Below, in pieces: positions 15,759 through 25,838 of a stretch of 64,000 nt of DNA (positions within the stretch are counted from its first letter, which is position 1; each line of letters starts with the position of its first letter). Below the pieces are notes generated by a model, which had not been told where the DNA came from, searched no databases, and worked only from the letters and a program-made list of their open reading frames with translations. The stretch comes from Natrinema amylolyticum (GTDB lineage: Archaea; Halobacteriota; Halobacteria; Halobacteriales; Natrialbaceae). Both the position numbers and the translations under genes were made by a program. The stretch covers positions 558,001-622,000 of the forward strand of contig NZ_JAIWPJ010000001.1 in assembly GCF_020515625.1 (NCBI RefSeq), given 5' to 3'.

Positions 15759-17486
15759 ATGAGCAGCGACGACGAGTTCGACTACGGAAAAGACGAGCAG
15801 TTGCGGAGCCGCGAAGTGACGGAGGGGCCGGACAAGGCCCCCCACCGAGCGATGTTCCGTGCGATGGGGTTCGACGACGAGGACTTCGGATCGCCGATGA
15901 TCGGCGTCCCGAATCCGGCGGCCGACATCACGCCGTGTAACGTCCACCTCGACGACGTCGCCGACGCCGCACTCGAGGGCGTCGACGAGTCCGGCGGCAT
16001 GCCCATCGAGTTCGGGACGATCACGATCTCCGACGCCATCTCGATGGGGACCGAGGGGATGAAGGCCTCGCTGATCTCTCGAGAGCTCATCGCCGACTCC
16101 GTCGAACTCGTCTCCTTCGGCGAGCGCATGGACGGGCTGGTGACGATCGGTGGCTGCGACAAGAACATGCCCGGCATGATGATGGCCGCCATCCGGACTG
16201 ATCTGCCCAGCGTTTTCCTCTACGGCGGCTCGATCATGCCCGGCGAGCATGAGGGCCGAGAGATCACCGTCCAGAACCTCTTCGAGGGGGTCGGTGCCGT
16301 CGCGGACGGCGAGATGTCCGGCGAGGAACTCGACGAGATGGAGCGCAACGCCTGTCCCGGTGCGGGCTCCTGTGGTGGCATGTTCACTGCCAACACGATG
16401 GCCTCGATCTCGGAGGCGCTCGGATTCGCGCCGCTGGGCAGCGCCAGCCCGCCGGCCGAGGACGAGTCGCGATACGACGTCGCCCGAGAGGCCGGCGAGA
16501 TCGCCGTCGAGGCCGTCGAGGCGCAGCGCAAACCCTCCGACTTCCTCTCGAAGGAGTCGTTCGAGAACGCCATCGCCCTGCAGGTCGCCGTCGGCGGCTC
16601 GACCAACGCCGTCCTCCACCTGCTGGCGATGGCCGCCGAGGCCGGCGTCGACCTCTCCATCGAGGAGTTCGACGAGATCAGCCGTCGCACCCCGAAGATC
16701 GCAGACCTCCAGCCGGGCGGCTCGCGAGTGATGAACGACCTCCACGAGGTCGGCGGCGTCCCGGTCGTTCTGAACGCCCTCTACGAAGCGGATCTGCTCC
16801 ACGGCGACGCGCTGACTGTGACGGGTAACACGATCGGCGAGGAACTCGAGCGGATCGATCCGCCGACGATCGAGGAACTCGACGTAGACTTCCTCTACAC
16901 CGTCGACGAACCGAAAAACAAACAGGGTGCCATCCGCATCCTGACGGGCAATCTCGCGCCCGGCGGCTCGGTCCTCAAGGTCACCGGCGACGACGAACTC
17001 CACCACGAAGGACCCGTCCGCGTCTTCGAGGACGAGGAAAACGCCATGGCGTACGTCCAGGAGGGACACGTCGAGAGCGGCGACGTGATCGTCATCCGCA
17101 ACGAGGGGCCACAGGGCGGGCCCGGAATGCGCGAGATGCTAGGCGTCACCTCGGCCGTCGCCGGCCAGGGTCACGCGGAAGACGTCGCGCTCATCACCGA
17201 CGGTCGCTTCTCCGGCGCGACGCGCGGGTTCTCGATCGGCCACGTCGCCCCCGAGGCGTTCGCCGGCGGCCCCATCGGTCTCATCGAGGACGGCGACGTG
17301 ATCACCATCGACATCGCCGAGCGCACCCTCGAGGTCGACCTCGACGAGGACGAACTCGCGGCCCGCCGCGAGGAGTGGGAACAGCCCGAACCCAACTACG
17401 AGAACGGCGTGCTGGCGAAGTTCGGCCGCGCCTTCGGCTCGGCGGCCAACGGTGCCGTGACCAACCCCGGCGTCAAAGAGGACTAA
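15759..17486 (+). CDS. ilvD: Dihydroxy-acid dehydratase
   Basis: A 575-residue enzyme of the IlvD/Edd family, acting third in valine and isoleucine synthesis: it dehydrates 2,3-dihydroxy acids to 2-keto acids. Visible signatures are GGCDKNMPGMMMA with the cluster Cys, and NACPGAGSCGGMFTANTMAS with a second and third Cys. The C-terminal phrase TDGRFSGATRGFSIGHVAPEA is also diagnostic. These hold an iron-sulfur cluster and magnesium. Length is normal. A longer upstream frame exists but the ATG at 15759 sits correctly behind the TATA box and starts the conserved region. It stands alone, without other ilv genes in the window. Confidence 0.95.
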   Translation: MSSDDEFDYGKDEQLRSREVTEGPDKAPHRAMFRAMGFDDEDFGSPMIGVPNPAADITPCNVHLDDVADAALEGVDESGGMPIEFGTITISDAISMGTEGMKASLISRELIADSVELVSFGERMDGLVTIGGCDKNMPGMMMAAIRTDLPSVFLYGGSIMPGEHEGREITVQNLFEGVGAVADGEMSGEELDEMERNACPGAGSCGGMFTANTMASISEALGFAPLGSASPPAEDESRYDVAREAGEIAVEAVEAQRKPSDFLSKESFENAIALQVAVGGSTNAVLHLLAMAAEAGVDLSIEEFDEISRRTPKIADLQPGGSRVMNDLHEVGGVPVVLNALYEADLLHGDALTVTGNTIGEELERIDPPTIEELDVDFLYTVDEPKNKQGAIRILTGNLAPGGSVLKVTGDDELHHEGPVRVFEDEENAMAYVQEGHVESGDVIVIRNEGPQGGPGMREMLGVTSAVAGQGHAEDVALITDGRFSGATRGFSIGHVAPEAFAGGPIGLIEDGDVITIDIAERTLEVDLDEDELAARREEWEQPEPNYENGVLAKFGRAFGSAANGAVTNPGVKED

Positions 17487-17609
17487 TCGACGGGCGCGTC
17501 TCCCGGTCCCACTTCACTCGCTCACGGGAGACGGCCTCAGGATAGCACTCCCTTCGATTTCCTGCACGAGTCTTTCCCGGCTTTGTGACCGACTACCAGA
17601 TAGACGGAT

Positions 17610-17768
17610 ATGTGTAAATACTGCCTCGAGTGTGACTGGCAGATCAGTACCGACGACGGCTACACGGAAAAGGAGGTGTCGGAGAAGGCGATCGAACACT
17701 TCGTCGAGACGGGGCACACGGTCGATTCGCTGCGGCTGCCGCCGCCGGCGGCCGTCCTCGAGAACTAA
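17610..17768 (+). CDS. Small protein with N-terminal CxxC and C
   Basis: A 52-residue protein starting MCKYCLECDWQIST, followed by an amphipathic helix (KEVSEKAIEHFVETGHTVDS). Cys2, Cys5 and Cys8 and a His (ETGH) could bind one zinc. Similar small proteins are common in haloarchaea, some of them regulators of biofilm or metabolism, but I assign no function. Codon use (C/G third bases) fits a real gene. The convergent gene ribL follows. Confidence 0.7.
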   Translation: MCKYCLECDWQISTDDGYTEKEVSEKAIEHFVETGHTVDSLRLPPPAAVLEN

Positions 17769-17827
17769 CCCGTAACCGGGCCAGATGAGACGCGGGCTCT
17801 CCTCTCGAACCGACTCTCCTCCGTTTC

Positions 17828-18262
17828 TCAGTCCCCTCGTCGCTCGAGGATCCGATCGATGATCAGCCGCGTCGAGAGCAGTTGCTCGTTGTCGCCTACT
17901 TCTCGAGCGCTCGCCCGGCGAACCTCGCAGTCGATCCCGCGACGCTCGAGTTCCGACCGGATCGCCTCGTCGTCGTGGTGCTGGTCGTGACCGAGCGCGA
18001 TCACGTCGGGATCGATTTCCTCGATCGGGACGAAGATGTCCTCTTCGTGCCCGAGCAGGGCCTCGTCGACGGCCGCGAGCGCGTCGACCACGTCGCGGCG
18101 CTGGGTGGCCGGACAGATCGGTGCCTCCTTGTGATCGACGTTGGTCTTGCGGGCGACGATGACGTGGAGTTCGTCGCCCATCGCGGCGGCCTCCTCCAGA
18201 TAGTGGACGTGGCCGGGGTGGAGGATGTCGAAGGTCCCCTGGGCGATGACGGTCCGCGTCAC
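17828..18262 (-). CDS. ribL: Archaeal FAD synthase RibL
   Basis: A 144-residue nucleotidyltransferase. The HxGH motif is HPGH at 15-18 within [17 protein letters not shown], and the second signature is [10 protein letters not shown] near the C-terminus. Archaeal RibL transfers AMP from CTP or ATP donors onto FMN to make FAD. Length and the motif spacing match RibL rather than glycerol-3-phosphate cytidylyltransferase, though that relative cannot be ruled out. It is encoded next to a JAMM protease and a DHH/RecJ-like gene, an arrangement I recall from Haloferax. Confidence 0.88.
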   Translation of the reverse strand: MTRTVIAQGTFDILHPGHVHYLEEAAAMGDELHVIVARKTNVDHKEAPICPATQRRDVVDALAAVDEALLGHEEDIFVPIEEIDPDVIALGHDQHHDDEAIRSELERRGIDCEVRRASAREVGDNEQLLSTRLIIDRILERRGD

Positions 18263-18362
18263 GCGTCGGTCCCCCTCGCTGTCGCCGCCGGCGGTTTCTG
18301 CGCCGATCCCATCGTCCTCGGTCCGGTAGTCGCTGGTGGCATCGTCTCGAGCATAGCGGGCC

Positions 18363-18860
18363 TCATCGTCGCAGTTCCTCGTCGATATCCGCCTGCGTGA
18401 AATCGAAGAAGTCCTCGGTGTCGGGCAAGTCCACGTCGATGACGTTCAGGGTGGTCGGCTCCCCCTTCGAATCGAACGCCTTCCAGTCGGTCCGGCGGTA
18501 GGGTGCCCCGATGATGACGTGGACGCTCCCGCGGCCGAACGTGTCCAGATCCGCGTTACTGGGCTTGATCACGCCGTTAGGATGGGAGTGAATGCTCCCC
18601 AGCGCCTTCACGTCGTTCGGAATCTGGTTCGTCTTGACGGTCGCGCTGACGCTGTTGGTCTCGGTGCCGGGCACCACGAGAATGTCCGTGATGACCAGCC
18701 CGTCCCGATCCAGATCCAGGCGATCTGCCTCGGTCCCCCGGAGAAATCCCATGTACTCGTTCGGGTGTGTCTCCTCGGAGGACTCGAGGGCGAACTCGAG
18801 GGTCTCCTCGGCGATGCCGAGGATCTCGCTCGAGCGAAACAGCGCGTCGAACAGCCCCAT
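18363..18860 (-). CDS. JAMM/MPN-domain metalloprotease-like protein
   Basis: A 165-residue protein. Zinc ligands fit the JAMM motif: E35 (HPNE), H91 and H93 in [13 protein letters not shown], and D104 ten residues later. Such proteins remove ubiquitin-like modifiers; the Haloferax relative HvJAMM1 acts on SAMP conjugates. Whether this one cleaves SAMPs is inference. A longer frame exists, but its first 76 residues are unlike the family, and the ATG at 18860 starts the domain. It lies 100 bases upstream of ribL on the same strand and diverges from the DHH gene. Confidence 0.88.
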   Translation of the reverse strand: MGLFDALFRSSEILGIAEETLEFALESSEETHPNEYMGFLRGTEADRLDLDRDGLVITDILVVPGTETNSVSATVKTNQIPNDVKALGSIHSHPNGVIKPSNADLDTFGRGSVHVIIGAPYRRTDWKAFDSKGEPTTLNVIDVDLPDTEDFFDFTQADIDEELRR

Positions 18861-19089
18861 ATCCCCACGTGCGGCCTTGCGGTTGCTAAACGTTCCGATG
18901 CATCGGTTCGTCTCGAGCGCCACGCAGTGAAGGAACGCTCTGGGCCCTGTCTCCCCCGAGTGAGATACCCCGTCGTCTCCCGATGCATCGATCAGCAGAA
19001 CCCGACCGTACGGGCCGGTGATCGACTCCCTCGAGTCCGATCCCTTCTTGACAAGGGTTATACGCGACCACCTCAAAGGGCGAATCAAG

Positions 19090-20994
19090 ATGACGCGTGA
19101 CTCCGCCGGGGAACCCGGCGCAGACGACGGGGATTCCGTCGTCTACGATCTCGCTTCCGATTGTACCGCCGACGACGTCGAGCAAGGCCGCCCCTATCTC
19201 GCCGAGATCAACGGCATCGTCGACTACGGCGTCTTCGTCGATCTCTCCGACTCCGTCTCCGGCCTCGTCCACGAATCCGTCCTCGAGGGCACCTACGCCG
19301 TCGGCGACGAACTCGTCGTCGAACTCGAGAGCGTTCGCGAGAACGGCGATATGGCCTTCGAGCCAGTCGATATCGACGACTATACGGTCGAGACGGTCGG
19401 CCACGACTACTCCCTGACCGGGACCGACCGCCTCGAGAGCACCATCGGCGAACAGATCCACCTCGAAGGGACGGTCACGCAGGTCAAACAGACCGGCGGC
19501 CCGACGATCTTCCACGTCGCCGACGAGTACGGCGTCGTTCCCTGCGCCGCCTTCGAGGAGGCCGGCGTCCGCGCCTACCCCTCGATCGAGGTCGGCGACG
19601 TCGTTCGCATTACCGGCACGCCGGAACACCGCGAGGGCTCCGTCCAGATCGAGGTCGACGGCCTCTCGAAACTCGAGGACGAGGACGCCGAGGCGGCCCG
19701 CGAGCGACTCGAGGACGCCCTCGAAGAGCGCGCCGAGCCCCACGACGTCGACCCCCTGATCGACTGGCCGGCGTTCGAGAAGCTCCGCCCCAACCTCGAG
19801 GAGGTCGCCCGACTGCTCCGTCGGACGGTCCTCGAGGGACGACCGATCCGCGTGCGCCACCACGCCGACGGCGACGGAATGTGCGCCGCCGTCCCCGTCC
19901 AGATCGCGCTCCAGCGGTTCATCGCCGACGTCCACGAGGACGAGGACGCGCCGCGCCACCTCATCAAGCGGCTGCCGGCGAAAGCGCCGTTCTACGAGAT
20001 GGAAGACGCCACGCGGGACCTGAACTTCGCGCTCGAGGACCGCGAGAAACACGGCCAGCAACTCCCGCTCCTCCTGATGCTTGACAACGGCTCGACGGCC
20101 GAGGACGTCCCGGCCTACGAGACGCTGGCCCACTACGACATCCCGATCGCGGTCGTCGACCACCACCACCCCGATCCCGAGGCGGTGGAGGACTTACTCG
20201 ACGCCCACGTGAACCCCTACCTTCACGACGAGGACTACCGGATCACGACGGGGATGCTCTGCGTCGAACTCGCGCGGATGATCTACCCCGATCTCGGCGA
20301 CGAACTCCGCCACGTCCCCGCCGTCGCCGGCCTCTCGGACCGCTCGAAGGCCGACGCGATGGACGACTACCTCGACCTCGCCGACGAGGAGGGGTACGAC
20401 GAGAACCGCCTGCAGGACGTCAGCGAAGCGCTGGACTACGCCGCGTTCTGGCTGCGCTACAACTCCGGCGACCAACTGATTCAGGACCTCCTGCAGGTCG
20501 ACAGCGACGACGAACAGCGCCACCGCGACCTCGTCGACTTCTTCGCCGAGCGCGGGCGCGAGGAGGTCGACGAGCAACTCGACGCCGCGATGCCCCATTT
20601 AGAGCACGAGACGCTCGAGAACGGAGCTCACCTCTACCGGATCGACGTCGAGAACCACGCCCACCGGTTTACCTACCCCGCACCCGGGAAGACCACCGGC
20701 GAGATCCACGACCGCAAGATCGAGGAGACCGGCGACCCGGTCATCACGGTCGGCTACGGCCCGGACTTCGCCGTGCTCCGCAGTGACGGCGTTCGACTGG
20801 ACATCCCGAACATGGTCTCCGAACTCGAGGCCGAGATCGCGGGCGGCGGCGTCTCCGGCGGCGGGCACCTCGTCGTCGGCTCGATCAAGTTCGTCACCGG
20901 CAAGCGCGAGGAAGTGATCGACGCTCTGGTCGAGAAGATGGCCGAGGCCGACATCGACGAAGCGCTCTCGAGCGCGGCCCCGATCGACGACTGA
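19090..20994 (+). CDS. DHH/RecJ-like phosphoesterase with S1 and OB-fold domains
   Basis: A 634-residue protein. An S1-like RNA-binding domain lies at about 35-95 (GIVDYGVFVDL), an OB-fold at 120-195, and the DHH domain from about 250. Metal-site motifs are HADGDG (258-263), MLDNGS (330-335) and VDHHHPDP (356-363). A DHHA1 domain closes it, with GGGH near the end. This architecture is that of archaeal RecJ-like or GAN proteins, acting on single-stranded DNA or RNA with manganese or magnesium. The ATG at 19090 follows a TATA-like ggttatac by about 28 bases, giving a leaderless start. Confidence 0.9.
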   Translation: MTRDSAGEPGADDGDSVVYDLASDCTADDVEQGRPYLAEINGIVDYGVFVDLSDSVSGLVHESVLEGTYAVGDELVVELESVRENGDMAFEPVDIDDYTVETVGHDYSLTGTDRLESTIGEQIHLEGTVTQVKQTGGPTIFHVADEYGVVPCAAFEEAGVRAYPSIEVGDVVRITGTPEHREGSVQIEVDGLSKLEDEDAEAARERLEDALEERAEPHDVDPLIDWPAFEKLRPNLEEVARLLRRTVLEGRPIRVRHHADGDGMCAAVPVQIALQRFIADVHEDEDAPRHLIKRLPAKAPFYEMEDATRDLNFALEDREKHGQQLPLLLMLDNGSTAEDVPAYETLAHYDIPIAVVDHHHPDPEAVEDLLDAHVNPYLHDEDYRITTGMLCVELARMIYPDLGDELRHVPAVAGLSDRSKADAMDDYLDLADEEGYDENRLQDVSEALDYAAFWLRYNSGDQLIQDLLQVDSDDEQRHRDLVDFFAERGREEVDEQLDAAMPHLEHETLENGAHLYRIDVENHAHRFTYPAPGKTTGEIHDRKIEETGDPVITVGYGPDFAVLRSDGVRLDIPNMVSELEAEIAGGGVSGGGHLVVGSIKFVTGKREEVIDALVEKMAEADIDEALSSAAPIDD

Positions 20995-21205
20995 CCGGCC
21001 GATCGATCGCTCTTTTCGGCTGTTTCGACTCGGTCAGCGACGGCTGACGAGTTCCGAACCACTCGATAAGATCCAGTTTGAGGATCCGTTGCGTCGCTCT
21101 CACGCCGGTTCCCGTTCCCGCTCGACCGCTCGCTGCGCGCCGCCGCCCATCGTCTTTCGGTTCGTAGTAAATTTTTAGTGAACGTATCGGGACGTACGAG
21201 TGCGT

Positions 21206-24200
21206 ATGGATGATGAAAGATCACACCACAGATTCGGACAGTATCGACGGCGCGGACTGCTCGGCGGCATGGCGTCGCTGTTCGCGGCGACGGCGTACTC
21301 GCTGAACGTGTCGGCGGACGCCGCTGCGCCGGTCGGCGAGGGAGACGACGCGACGACTCAGACGGTATCCTCGCCCGACGGGAGCGTGGCCGTCACCGTC
21401 GACGTCGCCGGCGGGACGCCGACCTACAGCGTCTCGTTCGAGGGGACGACCGTCATCGATTCCTCGCGCCTCGGCTTCGAGTTCCGGAACCGGCCGGCCT
21501 TCGGCGTCGGCAGCGACGCGGCCGACGTCACCGTCACTGGGAGCGATCGGAGGACGGTCGATACGACGTGGGACCCGGTCTGGGACCGGTACGACGAGAT
21601 CCAGGAACGCTACGCCGAACTCCGACTCGGCCTCGAGGAGACCGCGAATCCGGGCCGGGGCGGCACCCTCGAGATTCGGGCGTTCGACGACGGAGTCGGG
21701 TTCCGGTTCCTCTTCGACGAGCGCTTCGGCGATCCGTTCGTCATCACCGCCGAACGGACCGAGTACAGCTTCGCGGGCGATTACGAGTCGTGGTGGATTC
21801 CCAACGACTACGACAACTTCGAGGTCGAGTACGAGGAGACCCCGCTGAGCGAGATCGAATCGACGCTCGAAGCGGACGCGGGCGGCGAGTTCGACGGCGT
21901 CCACACGCCGATGACGATGCGCACCGACGACGGCCACTACGTCAGCGTCCACGAGGCGAACCTCGACGACTACGCGTCGCTGGCGATCGCGCCGCAGGGG
22001 AGCGGCGACACCGAGTTCGAGTCGACGCTGGCACCGCTGCCCGACGGGACGAAGGTGTCCGCGTCCGCGCCCCACGCGACGCCGTGGCGGACGGTCCAGC
22101 TCGGTCGGCGGCCGGGCGATCTCGTCGAATCGAACCTCATCGTCAATCTCAACGAGGACTACAGCGACGACGTGTTCACGCAGGGGACCGACTGGATCGA
22201 GCCCCAGAAGTTCATCGGCGTCTGGTGGCTGATGATCACCGGCCGCGCCGACTGGGAGTATCGGGGGCCACGGACGGGGAATCACGGCGCCCAGACCGGG
22301 CGAGCGAAGCAGTACATGGACTTCGCGAGCGAGCACGGCATTTCGGGCGTGCTCGTCGAAGGCTGGAACCGGGGCTGGTCGAGCTACCCGGGCGACGGAA
22401 GCGAGTTAGACTTCACGGAATCGTATCCCGACTTCGATCTCGAGGCGGTGACCGACTACGGCGCGAGCCTCGAGCCCCCGACCCGGATGACGATGCACAA
22501 CGAGACGGCGGGGGACTTCCGCAACTACGAGTCACAGATAGACGAGGTGTTCGGACTGTACGACGACCTCGGTATCCGGACGATCAAGAGCGGCTACGTC
22601 GCCGACGACGGGAATCTGGCCGACGAGGGGTACAATCACCACAATCAGGTGCTGGTCAACCACCACACGCTGGTCGCGGAGCGGGCGGCCGCCAATCGGC
22701 AGATGCTCGACGTTCACGAACCGATCCACCCGACCGGTCGTCGGCGGACCTACCCCAACCTGATGACCCGGGAGGGCGTGAAAGGCCAGGAGTACGACGC
22801 CTTCGGCGACGTCAGCCCGAGCCACCACGTGACCTTCCCATTCACGCGGATGCTCGGCGGTCCCGTCGAGTACACTCCCGGCATCTTCGACACGGACTCC
22901 GGCTCCGGCGGCATCGAGACGACGCGGGCCAAACAGCTCGCGATGTACCCGACCTACTTCAGCGGTCTCCAGATGGTCGCGGACCTGCCGAGTTCGTATC
23001 TGGCCGACCAGCCCGCGACACTGAGTGTCGGCGAGGTCGCCCAGGCCCAACACGCCGACCTGGACGGGTTCGTCACCCAGTCGGAGTGGGCCAATGCACG
23101 AGGCGAGGCGTACGTCCCCTTCGACGCCAACAGCGTCGACAGCGGCGCGTCGGCCAGCTGGACGCTCGAGGACGCCGACGCCGGTGAGTACGATGTCCAC
23201 CTCCGGGTGGCGAACTACGAGGCCGACAACGGGCTCGCCGACGGCGTCGACGCGACGGCGACGCTCCGAGTCGACGGGGAGCCGGTCGAACGGCTCTCGG
23301 TTCCGGGCACGGAGTACTGGGACGTCTGGACCGCGACGGCGACGACCGTCTCGCTCGAGGCCGGAGAGACCCACCTCTCCCTCGCGCTGACCGAGGGGGA
23401 CACCGGCGGCTTCAACCTCGATTCGATCGCCGTCACGGAACCCGGTGCGCCGATGCCCGAGCCGGACGAGCCGCCGATCACCGGACCCACGGTCCCCGCG
23501 TTCCGGTTCATCGAGGACGTCCCGGCCGCGGGCTGGGACGACACGCGCGTCCTGGATTCGTCGATCGGGGACTACATGATCACCGCCCGGCGGAAGGGCG
23601 AGGAGTGGTACGTCGGCGCGATGACCGACGAGCACGGCCGGGCGCTCGAGGTCCCGCTCGACTTCCTCGAGTCCGCACCGGGCCGACGGCGCGGCCACGA
23701 GAAGAGCGAGGGGACGGGTCACGGAAAGGGCCGCGGGAAGGGCCACACGAAAGGGACGTACGTCGCCGAGATCTACTCGGACGGCATCGACGCCGACTAC
23801 GACGGGAACCTCGAGGACGTCCGCATCGACGAGGCCCTCGTCGACGACTCCACGACGCTACTGGCGTCGACGGTCGGCTCCGGCGGCACCGCCGTTCGGC
23901 TCCGCCCGGCGACGCGAGAGGACCTCGAGAGACTGCCGACCTACGAGCGACCCTCGCAGGACCTCGCCGTGTCGATCGACGCGGAGACGTTCGTTCGAGA
24001 GCCGTTCGTCGCAGCGACCGGGTCGAACGACGGGGACTACATCGGCGGGACCAACGTGGAACTCGTCGTCGACGGCGAGGTCGTCGACATCGAGAACGTT
24101 CGGTTCGCGCCCGGTGCGACCGACGAGTCGTTCGCGTTCGGATCGTCGATCGACGCCGCGGGAACCTACGACGTGACCGTCCGGACGCTCGAGGGGGAGA

Positions 24201-24934
24201 CTCTCGCCAGCCGGTCGGTGACGGTGAACCCGCCGGAGACCGTCGCCTCGTTCGACGACCCGAGTGGCGACGACGACGGCCCCGGCGAGTACACGTATCC
24301 GACCGCGGACGCCTTCGCGGACGGCGTCTTCGACCTCCGGTCGTTCGAGGTGACGCGGACCGCGAGTACCGTCCAGTTCTCGTTCGCGGTTGAGACGCTG
24401 AACGACCCGTGGGGAAGCGATCGGGGCTTCTCACCACACATGTTCGTGCTGTGGCTCCGCGATCCGAGTACGGACGGCGGGACGACGGCCGAAATCGGCG
24501 ATCTCGGGCTCACAGCGGAGTTCGAGTCGGCGTGGCACTACCGCCTCGAGGTCAGTGGCTTCACGAAGAGCGCAGTCGACGCGGGCGGCAATCCGCTGAC
24601 CGACGCCGAGGGCAACGGGATCGCCGTCCGGGACGACGTGGACACCGATTCGAACACCGTGACGCTCGCCGTCGATCGGGCGGCATTCGGGGAGACCGAC
24701 GTCTCGGAACTGGAAGTCGTGGCGATGGTCCAGTCCGAGGACCGGGGTACGCTTCGTCCCGTCGCCGAAGACGCCGAGGACTACGTGTTCGGCGGTGCTA
24801 TCCCCGGTGCGGCCGAGAACGCGCCTCGCGTGATGGACCTGCTGACGCCCGCGGGCGTCAGTCGGACCGAGGCGCTGGCTTACTCGGCCGACGAACGGGC
24901 GACGCTGCCGTTCGTCTCGCTGCGCGACGCCTGA
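21206..24934 (+). CDS. Giant Tat-exported GH97 glycosidase with embedded carbohydrate-binding module
   Basis: A 1242-residue exported enzyme. A Tat signal (YRRRGLLGGMASLFAA) opens it. The GH97 N-terminal sandwich spans about 50-335 and the barrel follows. E433 (MHNET) and E505 (VHEP) correspond to the general-base pair of inverting SusB-type members, with E523 (TREGV) as likely acid. A beta-sandwich module resembling CBM6/CBM35 is inserted at about 601-746; the GH97 fold resumes with AFRFIEDVPAAGWDDTRVLD. A Lys/Gly/His-rich loop at 826-850 is basic, against the acidic rest. Residues 918-1240 resemble the C-terminal module of glucodextranases. A GTG at 21200 is an alternative start. Substrate is probably alpha-glucan. 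Confidence 0.9.
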   Translation: MDDERSHHRFGQYRRRGLLGGMASLFAATAYSLNVSADAAAPVGEGDDATTQTVSSPDGSVAVTVDVAGGTPTYSVSFEGTTVIDSSRLGFEFRNRPAFGVGSDAADVTVTGSDRRTVDTTWDPVWDRYDEIQERYAELRLGLEETANPGRGGTLEIRAFDDGVGFRFLFDERFGDPFVITAERTEYSFAGDYESWWIPNDYDNFEVEYEETPLSEIESTLEADAGGEFDGVHTPMTMRTDDGHYVSVHEANLDDYASLAIAPQGSGDTEFESTLAPLPDGTKVSASAPHATPWRTVQLGRRPGDLVESNLIVNLNEDYSDDVFTQGTDWIEPQKFIGVWWLMITGRADWEYRGPRTGNHGAQTGRAKQYMDFASEHGISGVLVEGWNRGWSSYPGDGSELDFTESYPDFDLEAVTDYGASLEPPTRMTMHNETAGDFRNYESQIDEVFGLYDDLGIRTIKSGYVADDGNLADEGYNHHNQVLVNHHTLVAERAAANRQMLDVHEPIHPTGRRRTYPNLMTREGVKGQEYDAFGDVSPSHHVTFPFTRMLGGPVEYTPGIFDTDSGSGGIETTRAKQLAMYPTYFSGLQMVADLPSSYLADQPATLSVGEVAQAQHADLDGFVTQSEWANARGEAYVPFDANSVDSGASASWTLEDADAGEYDVHLRVANYEADNGLADGVDATATLRVDGEPVERLSVPGTEYWDVWTATATTVSLEAGETHLSLALTEGDTGGFNLDSIAVTEPGAPMPEPDEPPITGPTVPAFRFIEDVPAAGWDDTRVLDSSIGDYMITARRKGEEWYVGAMTDEHGRALEVPLDFLESAPGRRRGHEKSEGTGHGKGRGKGHTKGTYVAEIYSDGIDADYDGNLEDVRIDEALVDDSTTLLASTVGSGGTAVRLRPATREDLERLPTYERPSQDLAVSIDAETFVREPFVAATGSNDGDYIGGTNVELVVDGEVVDIENVRFAPGATDESFAFGSSIDAAGTYDVTVRTLEGETLASRSVTVNPPETVASFDDPSGDDDGPGEYTYPTADAFADGVFDLRSFEVTRTASTVQFSFAVETLNDPWGSDRGFSPHMFVLWLRDPSTDGGTTAEIGDLGLTAEFESAWHYRLEVSGFTKSAVDAGGNPLTDAEGNGIAVRDDVDTDSNTVTLAVDRAAFGETDVSELEVVAMVQSEDRGTLRPVAEDAEDYVFGGAIPGAAENAPRVMDLLTPAGVSRTEALAYSADERATLPFVSLRDA

Positions 24935-25116
24935 TCGGAAATCGGTCGCAAGAACGCAGCAGAGAAGCGACGAGAACGCGCCCGACCGCGACGAGCGGGC
25001 TTCTCAGCCCCGTCTCGGACGGCCTCACCGTCTCAGACGGAACGGAGACGTGTCGAACGCGACTCGAGAATCGTTCATGGTCGATGCGGTGACTGCGAGA
25101 CCCGGGCGCGTTGCGA

Positions 25117-25245
25117 TTAGTCGGCGCCGTGACGCGGCGTGTAACCGCAGTCGCCGCAGACGAGCGACTCGTATCGGGTCGACAGCGAGCCCGCGCATTC
25201 GGGACACTGATATTCGGATTCGAGTGAATGTTGACTGGTTGCCAT
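25117..25245 (-). CDS. Tiny zinc-ribbon protein
   Basis: A 42-residue protein with CPEC and CGDC knuckles (QCPECAGSLSTRYESLVCGDCGY), the layout of haloarchaeal rubrerythrin-like or general zinc-ribbon microproteins. The frame extends upstream to 25332, but the added residues are hydrophobic and not family-like. The Met at 25245 follows a purine-rich stretch (ttcctccacc on the plus strand). Partners are unknown. Confidence 0.75.
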   Translation of the reverse strand: MATSQHSLESEYQCPECAGSLSTRYESLVCGDCGYTPRHGAD

Positions 25246-25391
25246 GTAGTGGTGGAGGAACTGAGCGCTGATAAGCTCACCTATTATGGCGGTGAAATCA
25301 TATAGTGATCCTAGAACGTGTGGTAGTGTCACGGCATGAGGCGTCGGAAATCACGACGTTCAGTTCACAGGGAGTACTGCCCGAGACGTGA

Positions 25392-25715
25392 TCAGAATTG
25401 GTACCGTCGCTCGTCGTCCATCGACGGATACTGGTCCGCACCTGTCATCTCCTCGAAGGTCATCCCGGAGAGGTACTCGTCATACGTCACGTCGTAGGCC
25501 GACCGCAGCTGGAAGTCGAGCTTGCCGGTGTCGACGGTCGACTGAAAGAGCATGTGGATCGCCCGCCGGACGAGTTCGTCCGTCTCCTCGGGCTCTAAGG
25601 CGGTCTCGAGCAGTGCGAGTTCGTTTCGCGTTTCGCGGTCGAGCGAGACGGAGAGGTCGTCGCCGATGTCGGTGTACGAGTCCGACACTTCGTCGGTGAG
25701 ATCGTCGAGGCTCAT
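25392..25715 (-). CDS. Haloarchaeal small acidic helical protein
   Basis: A 107-residue protein of unknown family. It is acidic and helical (LDDLTDEVSDSYTDIGDD, then RNELALLETALEPEETDELV) and ends with TGADQYPSMDDERRYQF. No cysteine clusters or membrane segment are present. Codon use matches the surrounding core genes. It is divergent from mutY with a 123-base gap, so the two may share a promoter region. Confidence 0.75.
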   Translation of the reverse strand: MSLDDLTDEVSDSYTDIGDDLSVSLDRETRNELALLETALEPEETDELVRRAIHMLFQSTVDTGKLDFQLRSAYDVTYDEYLSGMTFEEMTGADQYPSMDDERRYQF

Positions 25716-25838
25716 ACGGGAGGGGACTCGAGCGGGCCGGATAGGCCTTTCGTGGTCGTCGCGTCGGCGATACCGACCGCGGCGGTGCGCTCGCGCGGGA
25801 CCGCCACCAGTAAGGCGTCCCAGTCGCTAGCGGGACCG

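Noticed and set aside
15573-17069. A 498-codon minus frame opposite ilvD
   Set aside because: ilvD on the plus strand has full family signatures; this frame has none.
18886-20169. A long open frame on the minus strand opposite the DHH/RecJ-like gene
   Set aside because: It mirrors the real gene, is rich in Arg, Val and Gly, and lacks any domain; GC-rich third positions keep antisense frames open.
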